In this document: one piece after another, positions 15,190 through 23,894 of the stretch
Position numbering within the stretch: position 1 is the first letter of the stretch
Layout: the number at the start of each line of letters is the position of its first letter
DNA from: JALHNI01 sp044226365
Lineage (GTDB): Bacteria > Acidobacteriota > Terriglobia > Bryobacterales > Bryobacteraceae
DNA length: 64,000 nt
Reading direction: 5' to 3'
NCBI GenBank assembly: GCA_044226365.1
Contig: JBGAHE010000008.1
Span: 33,370-97,369, forward strand
Made by a program: the position numbers and the translations under genes
Notes under the pieces: generated by a model
Seen by the model: only the letters and a program-made list of their open reading frames with translations
The model's database searches: none
Told to the model about the DNA's origin: nothing

Positions 15190-16098
15190 CTATTCTTCCG
15201 AGCTCTCCACCGTCCACGCCGCCCGCACCTTCATCTCCGGCTCACCCCCACTGCTGTAGAGCTTGCCTCCGATGGTGACAAACTTAGCGTCCGCAATCGG
15301 ATGCGGCAGCGTACCGGCGGCCTGATAGGTGTCGGCCGCGGGATCATAGGCGTAGACTTCCGCGGAGAAGGCGTCGCCATAGCCGCCGAGCAGAAAAATC
15401 GACTCACCCCGTGCCACCGCGCCCCAGCCGCGCCGCTTCACCGGCGGATCCGCCAGTTTCCGCCAGCGATCCGTTCCTGGGTCATAACTCCAGGCGTCGC
15501 CCAGGTTGTGAACCTGGCCGTCGACACCGCCAAACACGTACACCTTGCCCTGGTGCGACGTGATCGCCGCCGTTACCCTTGGCGTTCCTGGAAAGGGCGC
15601 GATCGCCTTCCAGCCTTGGCCCGGCGTCCCGCGCCAGACGTCCGCGGTCGCCGTCGTCAGATCGTTGGCCTTAGTCAGTCCGCCGACCACATAGATGGAT
15701 TCGCCCACGGCGGTGGCGATCGGCAGATCGAGCGGTCGCGGCAACGCCCAAGCCAACTTCTTCCAGGCGCCACGCTCAAGCTGTCGGACGTCGCCCGAGA
15801 TGGCGCCGTCCACGGTCCCGCCGATCACGTAGAGCGATCCGTTCAGCGTGGCACAAGCCCCGTTACCCCGCCGCTCGGGCATCTCCGGACCCGCCTTCCA
15901 CACGTTCGCCGACGGATCAAACACGTCCGTCCGCGCCGACCAATGCTTGGTACCATCCTGCCAATACGTTCCGCCCGCAATCACCAAATGCTTGTCCAAC
16001 GCCGCCGCGGCATACCCGCCCCGGGCCAGGGGCAGCGGAGCGCGCTCGCGCCAAACCAACCAGCCCACCGCCAGCGGCGCCGCGGCCAGCCACATCAT
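15190..16098 (-). CDS. Kelch-repeat beta-propeller protein, NanM-like
   Basis: About 302 residues from the ATG at 16098 (a second ATG at 16095 and a GTG at 16128 are alternatives; AGGA lies just before the ATG pair). The N-terminal helix (MWLAAAPLAVGWLVW) is a signal or membrane anchor. Kelch repeats follow: HLVIAGGTY, SLYVIGGTVDG, SIYVVGGLT, KVYVFGGVDG, SIFLLGGYGD and KLYSSGGEP, each about 48 residues apart, giving a six-bladed propeller. The length and the neighbouring sialate-type SGNH esterase recall NanM, the periplasmic sialic acid mutarotase, but other Kelch functions are possible. The gene lies 42 bases after the SGNH gene's stop on the same strand and is probably cotranscribed. Confidence 0.75.
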   Translation of the reverse strand: MMWLAAAPLAVGWLVWRERAPLPLARGGYAAAALDKHLVIAGGTYWQDGTKHWSARTDVFDPSANVWKAGPEMPERRGNGACATLNGSLYVIGGTVDGAISGDVRQLERGAWKKLAWALPRPLDLPIATAVGESIYVVGGLTKANDLTTATADVWRGTPGQGWKAIAPFPGTPRVTAAITSHQGKVYVFGGVDGQVHNLGDAWSYDPGTDRWRKLADPPVKRRGWGAVARGESIFLLGGYGDAFSAEVYAYDPAADTYQAAGTLPHPIADAKFVTIGGKLYSSGGEPEMKVRAAWTVESSEE

Positions 16099-16139
16099 TC
16101 CTAACTTCCAACCAATCGACAAAGTCACAACCTCTATGA

Positions 16140-17210
16140 TCACTGGTAAAGCGCGCTCCAGATCGCCGCGAACCACAAGCTCGCCGCCGCCCGCTGACCG
16201 GCCGGGGCGAAGTGCCGCCGCGTGCCCATCGGCGCCCGATACAACCCGACCTCGCACAACTGATCCGTATCCGGACCGCGCCGAAAGTCAGGCTCCCCCA
16301 GCAAGCCCTCGAGCGCTCCGCGAATCACGCCTTCCTGCTCCGGGCGCACGTACACCGTGGGGTGACAGGTGCTTTTGGCCAGCAGCCACGGCGGATGGAA
16401 GCCCCACTTCTCCGCCGCTGTCGCCACGATCCGGCGCAGCCGTTCCTGATAGACCGGGGCTTCAGTCTTGTCAATGACGTCGCTCTCTCCCTGCTGCCAC
16501 AGCACCGCCCGGAAGCGGCCCAGCGTTTGGCCGGCGGCCACGAGGTCATCGAACATCCGGTAACGACGCTCGCCCGACACCAGTTCCTCGCCGGGCAGCC
16601 ATTGCCGCACGGACGTTCCGCCGACAGCGACATTCACCATACCGACAGGGACTCGCGCTACCGGGAGCAGCAGGTTCATCAAGGCAGGCCACGGCGTGCC
16701 GCCATCAGCCGGCGTGGAGGAGGGCTGCGGATCGTCCGCCACCTGCCACGTGCGGCGCCGCAGATCGTATGCCACCACGCGGCCTTCCGGATCGTCCACG
16801 CGCAGCCGCTCTTCGCCGGTGTTGCTGGCATAGCTTTGCCCCGCGACGATGAACAGGTCGCCCACCCCCACCGGCTCCACAACGGCAGCGACATCCCCGC
16901 GGCGCACCTCAAGCCGATACCAGCCGCCAGCCGGCAAGTCGAGCGTCATCTCGACGCGTCGCCCAGTCACCGTTGCCGGCAGCTTTGTCCACTCGCAGCC
17001 ACGTCCGAACGCGCGCCCCACGGGCACCGCGCGCGCTTCCCACCCCTCCGACGGCAGGCCGGCATCCGCCGTGGCCGCGATCATCACTCGCCCGGAGCCC
17101 AGCACATTGGGCTCCCCGAATCGCATACCGGTCCGCTGAATCACCTCGCGCGGCAGGGGCGACGTGATCTCGAGCGAAGCGCCCAGCAACAGTAACCCGA
17201 GCCAGGTCAT
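16140..17210 (-). CDS. Exported SGNH hydrolase, sialate O-acetylesterase-like
   Basis: A 356-residue protein starting MTWLGLLLLGASLEITSPLP, a short Sec signal. The first 115 residues form a beta-rich domain. SGNH motifs: FIVAGQSYASNTGEERL with the nucleophile Ser near residue 126, VAVGGTSVRQW near 195-204, LWQQGESD near 237-244 and a C-terminal RRHFAPAGQ with the likely catalytic His near 333. It lacks the GQSNM sequence of the protein at 9082 but keeps the GQS and GESD cores, so it belongs to the SASA branch. The ATG overlaps the stop of the upstream propeller gene (ATGA). It probably deacylates the oligosaccharide handled by that neighbour. Confidence 0.8.
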   Translation of the reverse strand: MTWLGLLLLGASLEITSPLPREVIQRTGMRFGEPNVLGSGRVMIAATADAGLPSEGWEARAVPVGRAFGRGCEWTKLPATVTGRRVEMTLDLPAGGWYRLEVRRGDVAAVVEPVGVGDLFIVAGQSYASNTGEERLRVDDPEGRVVAYDLRRRTWQVADDPQPSSTPADGGTPWPALMNLLLPVARVPVGMVNVAVGGTSVRQWLPGEELVSGERRYRMFDDLVAAGQTLGRFRAVLWQQGESDVIDKTEAPVYQERLRRIVATAAEKWGFHPPWLLAKSTCHPTVYVRPEQEGVIRGALEGLLGEPDFRRGPDTDQLCEVGLYRAPMGTRRHFAPAGQRAAASLWFAAIWSALYQ

Positions 17211-18799
17211 TTATGGTCTGCCTCCGTGACGTACACCGCGAACACCTTGGGTGATTCTGGCCCACGCCGCTCGATCACCGTCCGCAGACGATAAGTTCCC
17301 GCGGGCAGACGCCGTTTCGTCTGCCACGGCAGGGGCACCCGAAGGCCGGACCCGGACACCGTCGCGCGGTAGCCGGGCACCAATCGGCCCGCTCGGTCCA
17401 ACAGCTCGAACCGCACAGTTCCCTCCGCGGCCAACTCGACATTCGCCGAGAACTGTACCGCGGTCTTACCGACTTCAAACGGCACCGTCATCATGCTGCC
17501 GACGCCATTGCCGAACGTGTCCTGAGCCCTGGCCATTTTCGGATCGAGCACCGCGACGTAGCCGAAGCGATCGCGCGGGAGCCGCAGCAAGCCCACCTGC
17601 CCCGACTTCGGCCGGAACGGCACCTGCGCCAAACGCCGCATGTCCCAGTTCCCATGCCAGATCCAAGTCTCGTCACCCACTTGCTCGAAGCCCTGCCCCT
17701 GCAGCAAACCATGCGAGTCCCACTCGTCGGCCGCGCCTGCTTTCGCGAAGACCCAGTCGGTCACCGGCTCGCGAAAATGCAAAGCGTCCACGCTGGTGGC
17801 GAGTCCCAGATTCACGCTGCGATCACTCACCTTCGGCGCGCCGTTCCACATCCCGAAAACACCCAGCACCACGTTGCCGCGATTCCACATCGCTACGCCT
17901 TCGTGAGTCTCCTGCCCTTCGCCGGGCCGCTTCGCCGGATCAAAACCGAACCGCGTCAGGGACACGGCCTTCTCCGGCTGCCACTGCACAAAGTCCGGGG
18001 ACCAATAGCCCGCCACCAGCCTCCCGCTCTTTTTGCCGTTGTGCGCGTTCTCCGCCTGTCCGTTCAGCAGATACATCCCGCCGAAACGCACCAGGCCGCC
18101 GCCCTCCAGATGCTCGTTCGGCATGACGATCGAGTTCAGCCGGAAGCGCGTCTTCGCCTCATCGGTCAGTTGGGGCGGCAGGGCGTACTCCCAGCGTAAG
18201 CCGTCCGCGCTGAACAAAGGCACCATCGTCAGCCGTCCGCCTTCGTGCGGACCATGCAGCATCATCTTGTACCGGCGTCGCGGATCCGGGTCGTCCGGCT
18301 CGTAGAGCACGTGTAGGTTCTTCTCCGCCGGATGCGCCGTGGGCACTGGAGGGCCGATCTGCACGATGTTGTTGTGACGATTGCCGCGATGCTCCACCAA
18401 ACCCAGATCAGGCTTCGTCCAGTGCAGTCCGTCGACGCTCTCGGCGTAAAGAACCCACGCAGCCATGTTCTCCGGCGTCCGGCTGCGGTCGTCGCGATAG
18501 CCGTATCCGCAGTACCACATGCGATACTTGCCACCCACCTTGATCACGCTGCCGTAAAACTGGGTGTGGACCTCGTCGGGCGCCCCTTCCGGCCCGGGAC
18601 CCAGCACCGGTTCCGGATGCTTCGCCGGCGGCACCATCGTCAATTGGAGATTACGGCGGAAGGGCGTCGACTCCAGGTCGAACGCGAAGAAGGTGGCCTC
18701 ACGCACCTCCACCGCGCCTCCGATCTGTACCCGGATCGCCGCGGAAACCGCCCCTCCGCCCATGACGAGTAGCCCCAACAGGGGCAAGCTCTTCATCAT
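17207..18799 (-). CDS. Exported GH32/GH43-like propeller protein
   Basis: A 530-residue protein from the ATG at 18799 (MMKSLPLLGLLVMGGGAVSA, a Sec signal). Propeller blades are recognisable by YRMWYCGYG, AESVDGLHWTKPDLGL, RRYKMMLHGP, FSADGLRWEYALP and ATSVDALHF, motifs typical of GH32/GH43/GH130-type five-bladed folds. The C-terminal part (about 450-530) looks like a beta-sandwich with LPAGTYRLRTVIER. It is a relative of the proteins at 22212 and 28745 but more distant. A glycosidase or carbohydrate-binding role outside the cell is inferred; I could not place catalytic acids with confidence. Its start lies 70 bases after the esterase stop and its end overlaps the SGNH start. Confidence 0.75.
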   Translation of the reverse strand: MMKSLPLLGLLVMGGGAVSAAIRVQIGGAVEVREATFFAFDLESTPFRRNLQLTMVPPAKHPEPVLGPGPEGAPDEVHTQFYGSVIKVGGKYRMWYCGYGYRDDRSRTPENMAAWVLYAESVDGLHWTKPDLGLVEHRGNRHNNIVQIGPPVPTAHPAEKNLHVLYEPDDPDPRRRYKMMLHGPHEGGRLTMVPLFSADGLRWEYALPPQLTDEAKTRFRLNSIVMPNEHLEGGGLVRFGGMYLLNGQAENAHNGKKSGRLVAGYWSPDFVQWQPEKAVSLTRFGFDPAKRPGEGQETHEGVAMWNRGNVVLGVFGMWNGAPKVSDRSVNLGLATSVDALHFREPVTDWVFAKAGAADEWDSHGLLQGQGFEQVGDETWIWHGNWDMRRLAQVPFRPKSGQVGLLRLPRDRFGYVAVLDPKMARAQDTFGNGVGSMMTVPFEVGKTAVQFSANVELAAEGTVRFELLDRAGRLVPGYRATVSGSGLRVPLPWQTKRRLPAGTYRLRTVIERRGPESPKVFAVYVTEADHK

Positions 18800-18869
18800 C
18801 GCTTCAGCACAGCACAAGCTCCACCGGCACCAGCTTGCGGGAAGGCGCTTTCCTCCCGTGTTGTCCAAG

Positions 18870-20048
18870 CTACCGGACACGATGCTCCGAGCTCACCGTC
18901 ATACCCCGGTCGTCGCTGAGATTGAAAAAGTATGCCCCCGCCTTGGCCGGAAGCTGGCCTTCCACCTTTCGCCCTCGCACTTCCGCGGGCGCCGACCGCC
19001 AGGCCCGACTCAACCAGGGCCCAGCGTCCTCCGTGTAGTGCAGCACGGCCGAAGCGCAGCGGCCCTTGAATTGTACCCACCCCTTGTCCCCACGCTCGCC
19101 ACTCCCCTGGACCTGGATCAGCCCCTCAGGCGATTGCGCAAACGCGGCGATCACCTCGGGCTTCACGCCGTCGGGATGGCTATGCTTCATGCCCGGCACA
19201 ATGCTCAGGTAGCGCGGGCCGCGCGGCAATCGGTAGGATCGCTGCAAGCCGGGCAACGGATAGTAGCGATCGTTAGTCCCGCTTACCCATAAGAACGGGA
19301 TGCGTGCCTGCGGCAGATAGCGCGCCGCATCCCACTGCGCCAGCCAACGCTGCCGCCGCGCCGCGCCCATCTTCTCGAGAGCCGGCAGCCAGGCACTCTC
19401 CTCGCCGTCGGCGAACCCGCAGCCATATACGGGCGCCGCAAAACGAAACCGTCGATCCAGTGACCCGGCAATCGAACTCAGATAGCCGCCGTAGGAGATG
19501 CCCGTCAGCCCCACGCGCCTTTGATCTACCTCCGCGAAACTGCGCAGCAGCGAGTGCGCGCGAATTACGGCGGCCACAGCGTGATAACTCCACTGATCCT
19601 TCAGCGGCTCGTCCACCTGATCGAAGCCGCCCCAGCCATCGGGCCCCGCAAAATCGTGCCGCCGCCGGGGAACGTTCAGTGGATGCGCCTTTCCCCGCGG
19701 CAACGGCACCGCGCCGGACGTATCCATGGCGATCGCCGCAAAGCCGCGCCGGTTCCAGATCCGCACCCATTCAGCAAAGGCCGTGCCGCCCCCGCCATGC
19801 ACCAGGACCATCGCCGGCACCTTGCCGCGTCTGTCGGACGGAACCCCGTACCAGGCAAAAACTCGCGTCGCTTTCCCGCGATATGGCTCGGACTCGAAGA
19901 ATAGACCACGCACGCCCTCTTCTTGCTCCTCAGCCGCGAATACCGCCGGAGCGCGGCGTAGGTCCGCCAGAGACCACGGTCCGCTCGGCCCTAGGAGCGA
20001 GAGCAAAAATGAGCGCCGTCCAACACCCTGGACCCATCCGCCCGCCAT
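18870..20048 (-). CDS. Exported alpha/beta hydrolase (acetyl-xylan-esterase/dienelactone-like)
   Basis: About 392 residues from the ATG at 20048, which gives the signal-like GRRSFLLSLLGPSGPWSLA (RR followed by FLLSLL, a possible Tat signal). Alpha/beta hydrolase landmarks: VLVHGGGGTAFAEWV (oxyanion loop) near residue 85, VGLTGISYGGYLSS with the nucleophile Ser near 185, an Asp candidate in WVSGTNDRYYPL and a His in GMKHSHPDG. An extra beta domain follows the His. It leads a minus-strand run with propeller, SGNH and Kelch genes, so esterase action on an acylated polysaccharide is likely. The 72-base gap to the divergent gene at 20120 holds a strong plus-strand promoter; its own promoter is less clear. 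Confidence 0.82.
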   Translation of the reverse strand: MAGGWVQGVGRRSFLLSLLGPSGPWSLADLRRAPAVFAAEEQEEGVRGLFFESEPYRGKATRVFAWYGVPSDRRGKVPAMVLVHGGGGTAFAEWVRIWNRRGFAAIAMDTSGAVPLPRGKAHPLNVPRRRHDFAGPDGWGGFDQVDEPLKDQWSYHAVAAVIRAHSLLRSFAEVDQRRVGLTGISYGGYLSSIAGSLDRRFRFAAPVYGCGFADGEESAWLPALEKMGAARRQRWLAQWDAARYLPQARIPFLWVSGTNDRYYPLPGLQRSYRLPRGPRYLSIVPGMKHSHPDGVKPEVIAAFAQSPEGLIQVQGSGERGDKGWVQFKGRCASAVLHYTEDAGPWLSRAWRSAPAEVRGRKVEGQLPAKAGAYFFNLSDDRGMTVSSEHRVR

Positions 20049-20062
20049 CACTTGATTCTCAA

Positions 20063-20091
20063 TTGACACTCGGCCGATTGAACCATAGAAT
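20063..20091 (+). promoter_or_regulatory. Near-consensus sigma70 promoter
   Basis: TTGACA (20063-20068) matches the -35 consensus exactly. TAGAAT (20086-20091) matches the -10 element in five of six bases, and the spacer is exactly 17 bases. Transcription would begin about 20 bases before the ATG at 20120 and serve the plus-strand carbohydrate operon. It is the best promoter I found in the window. Confidence 0.75.
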
Positions 20092-20119
20092 TCTGTCTCC
20101 GGCGCCCATCTAACCACTC

Positions 20120-22249
20120 ATGCTTTTCGATCGCATCCAATCCTATGGACTCTGCGCCCTGTTTCTCGCCGCCGCGGGAGCCTCGGCCCAATCCTTCGCC
20201 GTTCTTCCCGGCCAGCGCGTCCTTTTTAGCGGCGACAGCATCACCAAAGGCTACGGTTTCGGCAACTACACGGACCCTTCCCCACTCCGCACCATCTACG
20301 GCATCACCACGATCCTCGCCCAGGAGAATCTGCCGCATCCGCCGGCCTTCATCCGGCCCGAACAGGTCTGGGCCGGGCGCGATGCCGCCGGCAACCCGAA
20401 GACCATCGATTCGCTGGCTGGCGAGATCCATACCTGGATCCGCCGCGGCGACATTCGCACCGGCGACTGGTTGATCTACGAAGACGCCGGCCAAGTGAAC
20501 CAGATCATCAGCCCCGGCCCCTCGCCCCATCTCAATGACCTGTACGGCCGCTATCGCCGCAATCTGCGCGGCATGATCGAAGAGGCGGACCGTTCCATCG
20601 GCCGCCAGCACATCCTGCTGATGACGATGTTCGACTACAATCCCCGCATTCCGTGGTGCCAATGGGAAGTGCCCCTCGACGACGGCAAGCATACCGCCAA
20701 CGATGCCATCCGCGACGAAGCCGCCTCGCTCGGCGTGCGCGTCATCGACATGCGGCGCATCATGAACCAGGCGCATCAGTATCTGCAGGCGCGGGGTTGG
20801 GGCCGCACCGTGGGACCCGATGGCATTCACCCGAACATCTTTGGCAACACCGTGATGGCCTTCGCCATCCTCGGAGCGCTCGGCGCCGACCTCGGTCGCT
20901 GGAAAGTCGACACCTTAGCTCCCCACTTCCGCACGCCCGAAGCCGGTGGCGATGTCACCACCATCTGGGGCTTCACGCGCAATCCCAACAACGACGAACG
21001 AGTGCGCATCCTGCGTGACCTGCAAGCCATCGTTGCCCAGGAAATGCCCACGGCGATCCTCGAGCCTCCCACGCAAACCTCCCAGCGGATCCTGCGGCAC
21101 GGCCGCATTCTGGACCGTCCCGCCCAGCAACCCGCCGGCACCACCCGGCCCGTGGTCTATGAGATCGGCAAGCTTTTCCAGTTGGATCGCGAGCGCGTCC
21201 TGCTGACCACCGGCATGCGCGAGCAAGGTGGCCACGACTTCGAAGTCGGCAACGACGGCATCGTCTTTCGCCAACTCTCGGATCTGGTGCCGCAGGCAGC
21301 CTTCCCCGTCAACCGTCTCGACCCGAACTACCGCATGAAAGACGGCCGCCCTTCCGTGCTTGCCCGCTTCCCCGTTAGCGGCGGCTTCCTGCCGCAAGGC
21401 GCCGTCGATGCGAAGGAGCAGTTATACGCCGGCCACAGCACCGGCTTCTTCCTCGGCGCCGCCTACCCCTACACGCCTGATCGCCAGGACAACTACCCTG
21501 GCCTCGAGCCGTTCCTCACGTTTCAGCAAGCCCGGTGGGACGGCAGCCAACTGCACGTCACCGACGATCAACTCCCCGAGCCACTCGCTTCGCGCCTGAT
21601 CAACGTCGGGTTCAACTGCCTCTTCGACAACGGCGCGTTCCTCTGCCCGGCCGTCACCCCGGAAGGCATCATCGTCATCCGCTTCGACTATCGCGACCGG
21701 AAATGGCAACCGGTTGCTTGGGGCAAGCCCTTTCGTTCTTCCGCCCGCGAGATTGAACCGTCCCTGCGCAAGACGCCCGACGGCTACCTAATCTACACGC
21801 GCGGGGCAGCGGACCGTCGCGGCCGCCTCTACCGCTCCATCCAAGGTCTCGACTACTACCTCGCCTCCGAACACTGGAACCTCACCGTGCCCCAAAGTCT
21901 CAACGAAGGCCTCGATGGCAGCCTCTACCTCACCACCAACCCCGGCCCTGGTATGCTCCGCAATCCACTGCTGGCCTACGATATGCGCGGCATGAGTTTC
22001 GTGGAGCCGAAGATGATTCACGACGAAAAGCAGATCGGCGACGACAAGGAGAAGGAGGTTCCTTTCGTCGACCACGGCATCGGCTTCAACGTGCATTTGG
22101 GCGGACGCTGGCGTCATCTGCTCCTCTACCGCGTCTGCGATCTGCGCGAGACCAATGGAGACGGCGCCCCTCCCCGGCCCCAGACCGGCCTTTACCTGGC
22201 GGAGAAAGAATATGACACGGTTACTGCCGCGCCCTTCCGCTTCCGCTAA
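20120..22249 (+). CDS. Exported SGNH hydrolase fused to a beta-propeller-like domain
   Basis: A 709-residue protein with a Sec signal (LCALFLAAAGASAQ). The first half is an SGNH hydrolase: FSGDSITKGYGF with the nucleophile Ser near residue 40 and PDGIHPNIFG with the catalytic Asp/His near 234-237. From about residue 330 a second, beta-rich domain follows, with blade-like segments (NDGIVFRQLSD, AKEQLYAGHSTGFFLG, FDNGAFLCPAVTPEGIIVIRFDYRDRKWQPV, PDGYLIYTRGA, LDGSLYLTTNPG). This looks like a propeller similar in style to sialidase/GH43 proteins. A fusion of an esterase with a sugar-binding or hydrolytic propeller would act outside the cell on acylated glycans. It is first in its operon, behind a strong promoter, and its end overlaps the next gene by 38 bases. 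Confidence 0.8.
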   Translation: MLFDRIQSYGLCALFLAAAGASAQSFAVLPGQRVLFSGDSITKGYGFGNYTDPSPLRTIYGITTILAQENLPHPPAFIRPEQVWAGRDAAGNPKTIDSLAGEIHTWIRRGDIRTGDWLIYEDAGQVNQIISPGPSPHLNDLYGRYRRNLRGMIEEADRSIGRQHILLMTMFDYNPRIPWCQWEVPLDDGKHTANDAIRDEAASLGVRVIDMRRIMNQAHQYLQARGWGRTVGPDGIHPNIFGNTVMAFAILGALGADLGRWKVDTLAPHFRTPEAGGDVTTIWGFTRNPNNDERVRILRDLQAIVAQEMPTAILEPPTQTSQRILRHGRILDRPAQQPAGTTRPVVYEIGKLFQLDRERVLLTTGMREQGGHDFEVGNDGIVFRQLSDLVPQAAFPVNRLDPNYRMKDGRPSVLARFPVSGGFLPQGAVDAKEQLYAGHSTGFFLGAAYPYTPDRQDNYPGLEPFLTFQQARWDGSQLHVTDDQLPEPLASRLINVGFNCLFDNGAFLCPAVTPEGIIVIRFDYRDRKWQPVAWGKPFRSSAREIEPSLRKTPDGYLIYTRGAADRRGRLYRSIQGLDYYLASEHWNLTVPQSLNEGLDGSLYLTTNPGPGMLRNPLLAYDMRGMSFVEPKMIHDEKQIGDDKEKEVPFVDHGIGFNVHLGGRWRHLLLYRVCDLRETNGDGAPPRPQTGLYLAEKEYDTVTAAPFRFR

Positions 22250-23810
22250 GCTCACACGCCGCGCCTTTCTCGCGAGTCTGTCGCTCCTGCACGCCGCCGG
22301 GGACGCATCGCAGACGTTCCTGTTCGTCGATTGGCATCACGTCAACAAAGGTGACCTCGAAGCCACGCTCGACCCCGCTCGCATCTCTCCCGAGGGCCGC
22401 AAGCTCCTCGACACCTACGCGCGCGACTTCAACAAAGTCTTCGAGCAGTCGGGCCACGGCTTCCGGCCGCGCCACATGCCCACCGGTATTCGCATCGTGC
22501 CCGAAACTCCCGTCCTCTCCGAGCCTTGGCTCAAAGCCGATCAGCCCTGGGAAACCTCCGTCAGTTCGCTCAGCGTGATCCGCGAAGGGGACCGCTACCG
22601 TTGCTGGTACGCCGCGGTCCTGAAGAAGACAGAGGCCAAAGCCGCGGTGGCCGAAGGTCGCGTGATGGAGGTGAGTGGCAGCGCGCTCGCGTATGCCGAA
22701 AGCACCGACGGCTGGCATTGGACCAAGCCCAAGCAGCGCGTGCTCTCCTACGCGGGCTCGCTCGAGAACAATCTGGTCTCCACGTACGGCAACGGCGGCG
22801 AAGTCTTTCGCGATGACCATGGCCCGGCCAACGAGCGCTACAAGATGTTCTCCTTCGGCGAACTCCCCGCCGAGTCGCTGCCGCCCAACGCTCCCTCGCG
22901 CAACCGGTTCGGCCTCTACGGAGCCAGTTCCCCGGACGGCTACCGCTGGACGCGGCATCCGCAACCGCTGATCCGCTACTTCGCCGATACCTTCAACATC
23001 GCCGACTGGGATCCTGTGCTCGGTAAGTACGTTGGCTTCTTCCGCCATCATCAGGGCGGCCGCGCCATCTCCTTCGCCGAAACCCCGGACTTCTGGAACT
23101 GGCCCGAGCCGCGCCCGCTGCTCTATCCCGGCGCTCTCGATGCCCCCGCCGACGACTACTACACCAGCGGCTACACCCGCTATCCGGATGAGCCCACCCT
23201 CCGCCTGCTATTCGCCGCCATCTACCATCACGACTCGGACCTCGTCGACCTCCGCCTGGGCACCAGCCGCGAAGGCCGCGCGTTCCAGTGGACCGCTTAC
23301 CAGCCCATCGTCCGGACCGGCGCGCCCGGCTCCTGGAATGCCGGCTCCGTCTACGCCCATCGCTCTCTGGTGCGGCTGCCGGACGGACGTTTGGCACTGC
23401 CCGTTCAGGGCTACCCCGGCACCCACAACGGCGCGTGGTTCCGCACCTTCTATGGCCTCGATCAAGGCGCCGCCCAAGTCGGTTGGGCCACGTGGCAGGA
23501 TGGCCGCCTGGCGGGCATCGAAGCCACTTCGCAAGGTGAGTTCGTCACCACGTCCGCCCGCTTCAACGGCACGCGCATCCAACTGAACGCCCGCACCACC
23601 ACCGCGGGCGCCGTTCAGGTCGAACTCGCCTCTTCGGGCCGGCCACTCGAAGGCTATACGTTCGCCGACTCCGTTCCCTTCAACGGCGACGAACTCTGGG
23701 CCGATCTGCGGTGGCGCAACGCGCCGGACCTCGCCTCGCTGCGCGGCAAAAACCTCGAGCTCCGCCTCAAATTGCGTGCCGCGAAGGTCTTTGCCTATCG
23801 TTTCGCCTGA
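22212..23810 (+). CDS. Tat-exported GH32-like propeller protein (paralogue of 28745-30337)
   Basis: About 532 residues from the ATG at 22212, preceded by GGAGAAAG. A Tat signal is visible (LTRRAFLASLSLLHAAG). Shared with its paralogue at 28745: FVDWHHVNKGDL near residue 38, YRCWYAA near 130, SALAYAESTDGWHW near 157, NNLVSTYGN, VFRDDHGPANERYKMF, FADTFN near 257 and a C-terminal LEGYTFADSVPFNGDELW. These are blade and tail motifs of GH32/GH43-type folds. I do not see an unambiguous pair of catalytic acids, so it may be a glycosidase or a binding protein. It lies between the SGNH-propeller fusion and a TonB receptor, as in a carbohydrate uptake locus. Confidence 0.78.
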   Translation: MTRLLPRPSASAKLTRRAFLASLSLLHAAGDASQTFLFVDWHHVNKGDLEATLDPARISPEGRKLLDTYARDFNKVFEQSGHGFRPRHMPTGIRIVPETPVLSEPWLKADQPWETSVSSLSVIREGDRYRCWYAAVLKKTEAKAAVAEGRVMEVSGSALAYAESTDGWHWTKPKQRVLSYAGSLENNLVSTYGNGGEVFRDDHGPANERYKMFSFGELPAESLPPNAPSRNRFGLYGASSPDGYRWTRHPQPLIRYFADTFNIADWDPVLGKYVGFFRHHQGGRAISFAETPDFWNWPEPRPLLYPGALDAPADDYYTSGYTRYPDEPTLRLLFAAIYHHDSDLVDLRLGTSREGRAFQWTAYQPIVRTGAPGSWNAGSVYAHRSLVRLPDGRLALPVQGYPGTHNGAWFRTFYGLDQGAAQVGWATWQDGRLAGIEATSQGEFVTTSARFNGTRIQLNARTTTAGAVQVELASSGRPLEGYTFADSVPFNGDELWADLRWRNAPDLASLRGKNLELRLKLRAAKVFAYRFA

Positions 23811-23847
23811 CTCGTCCAGTAGGTTGGACCGCGCTCCCTCGCCTTTA

Positions 23848-23877
23848 TTGACGCCACTATCCCGCGCGGGCCATAGT
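23848..23877 (+). promoter_or_regulatory. Possible sigma70 promoter before the TonB receptor
   Basis: TTGACG (23848-23853) and CATAGT (23872-23877) are separated by 18 bases. A 10-base perfect palindrome, CCCGCGCGGG (23861-23870), lies in the spacer and could be a binding site. The gap is only 84 bases and AAGGAG precedes the receptor ATG at 23895. The -10 match is moderate, so this may be an internal promoter or chance. Confidence 0.4.
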
Positions 23878-23894
23878 CGCCAGAAGGAGTTCTG

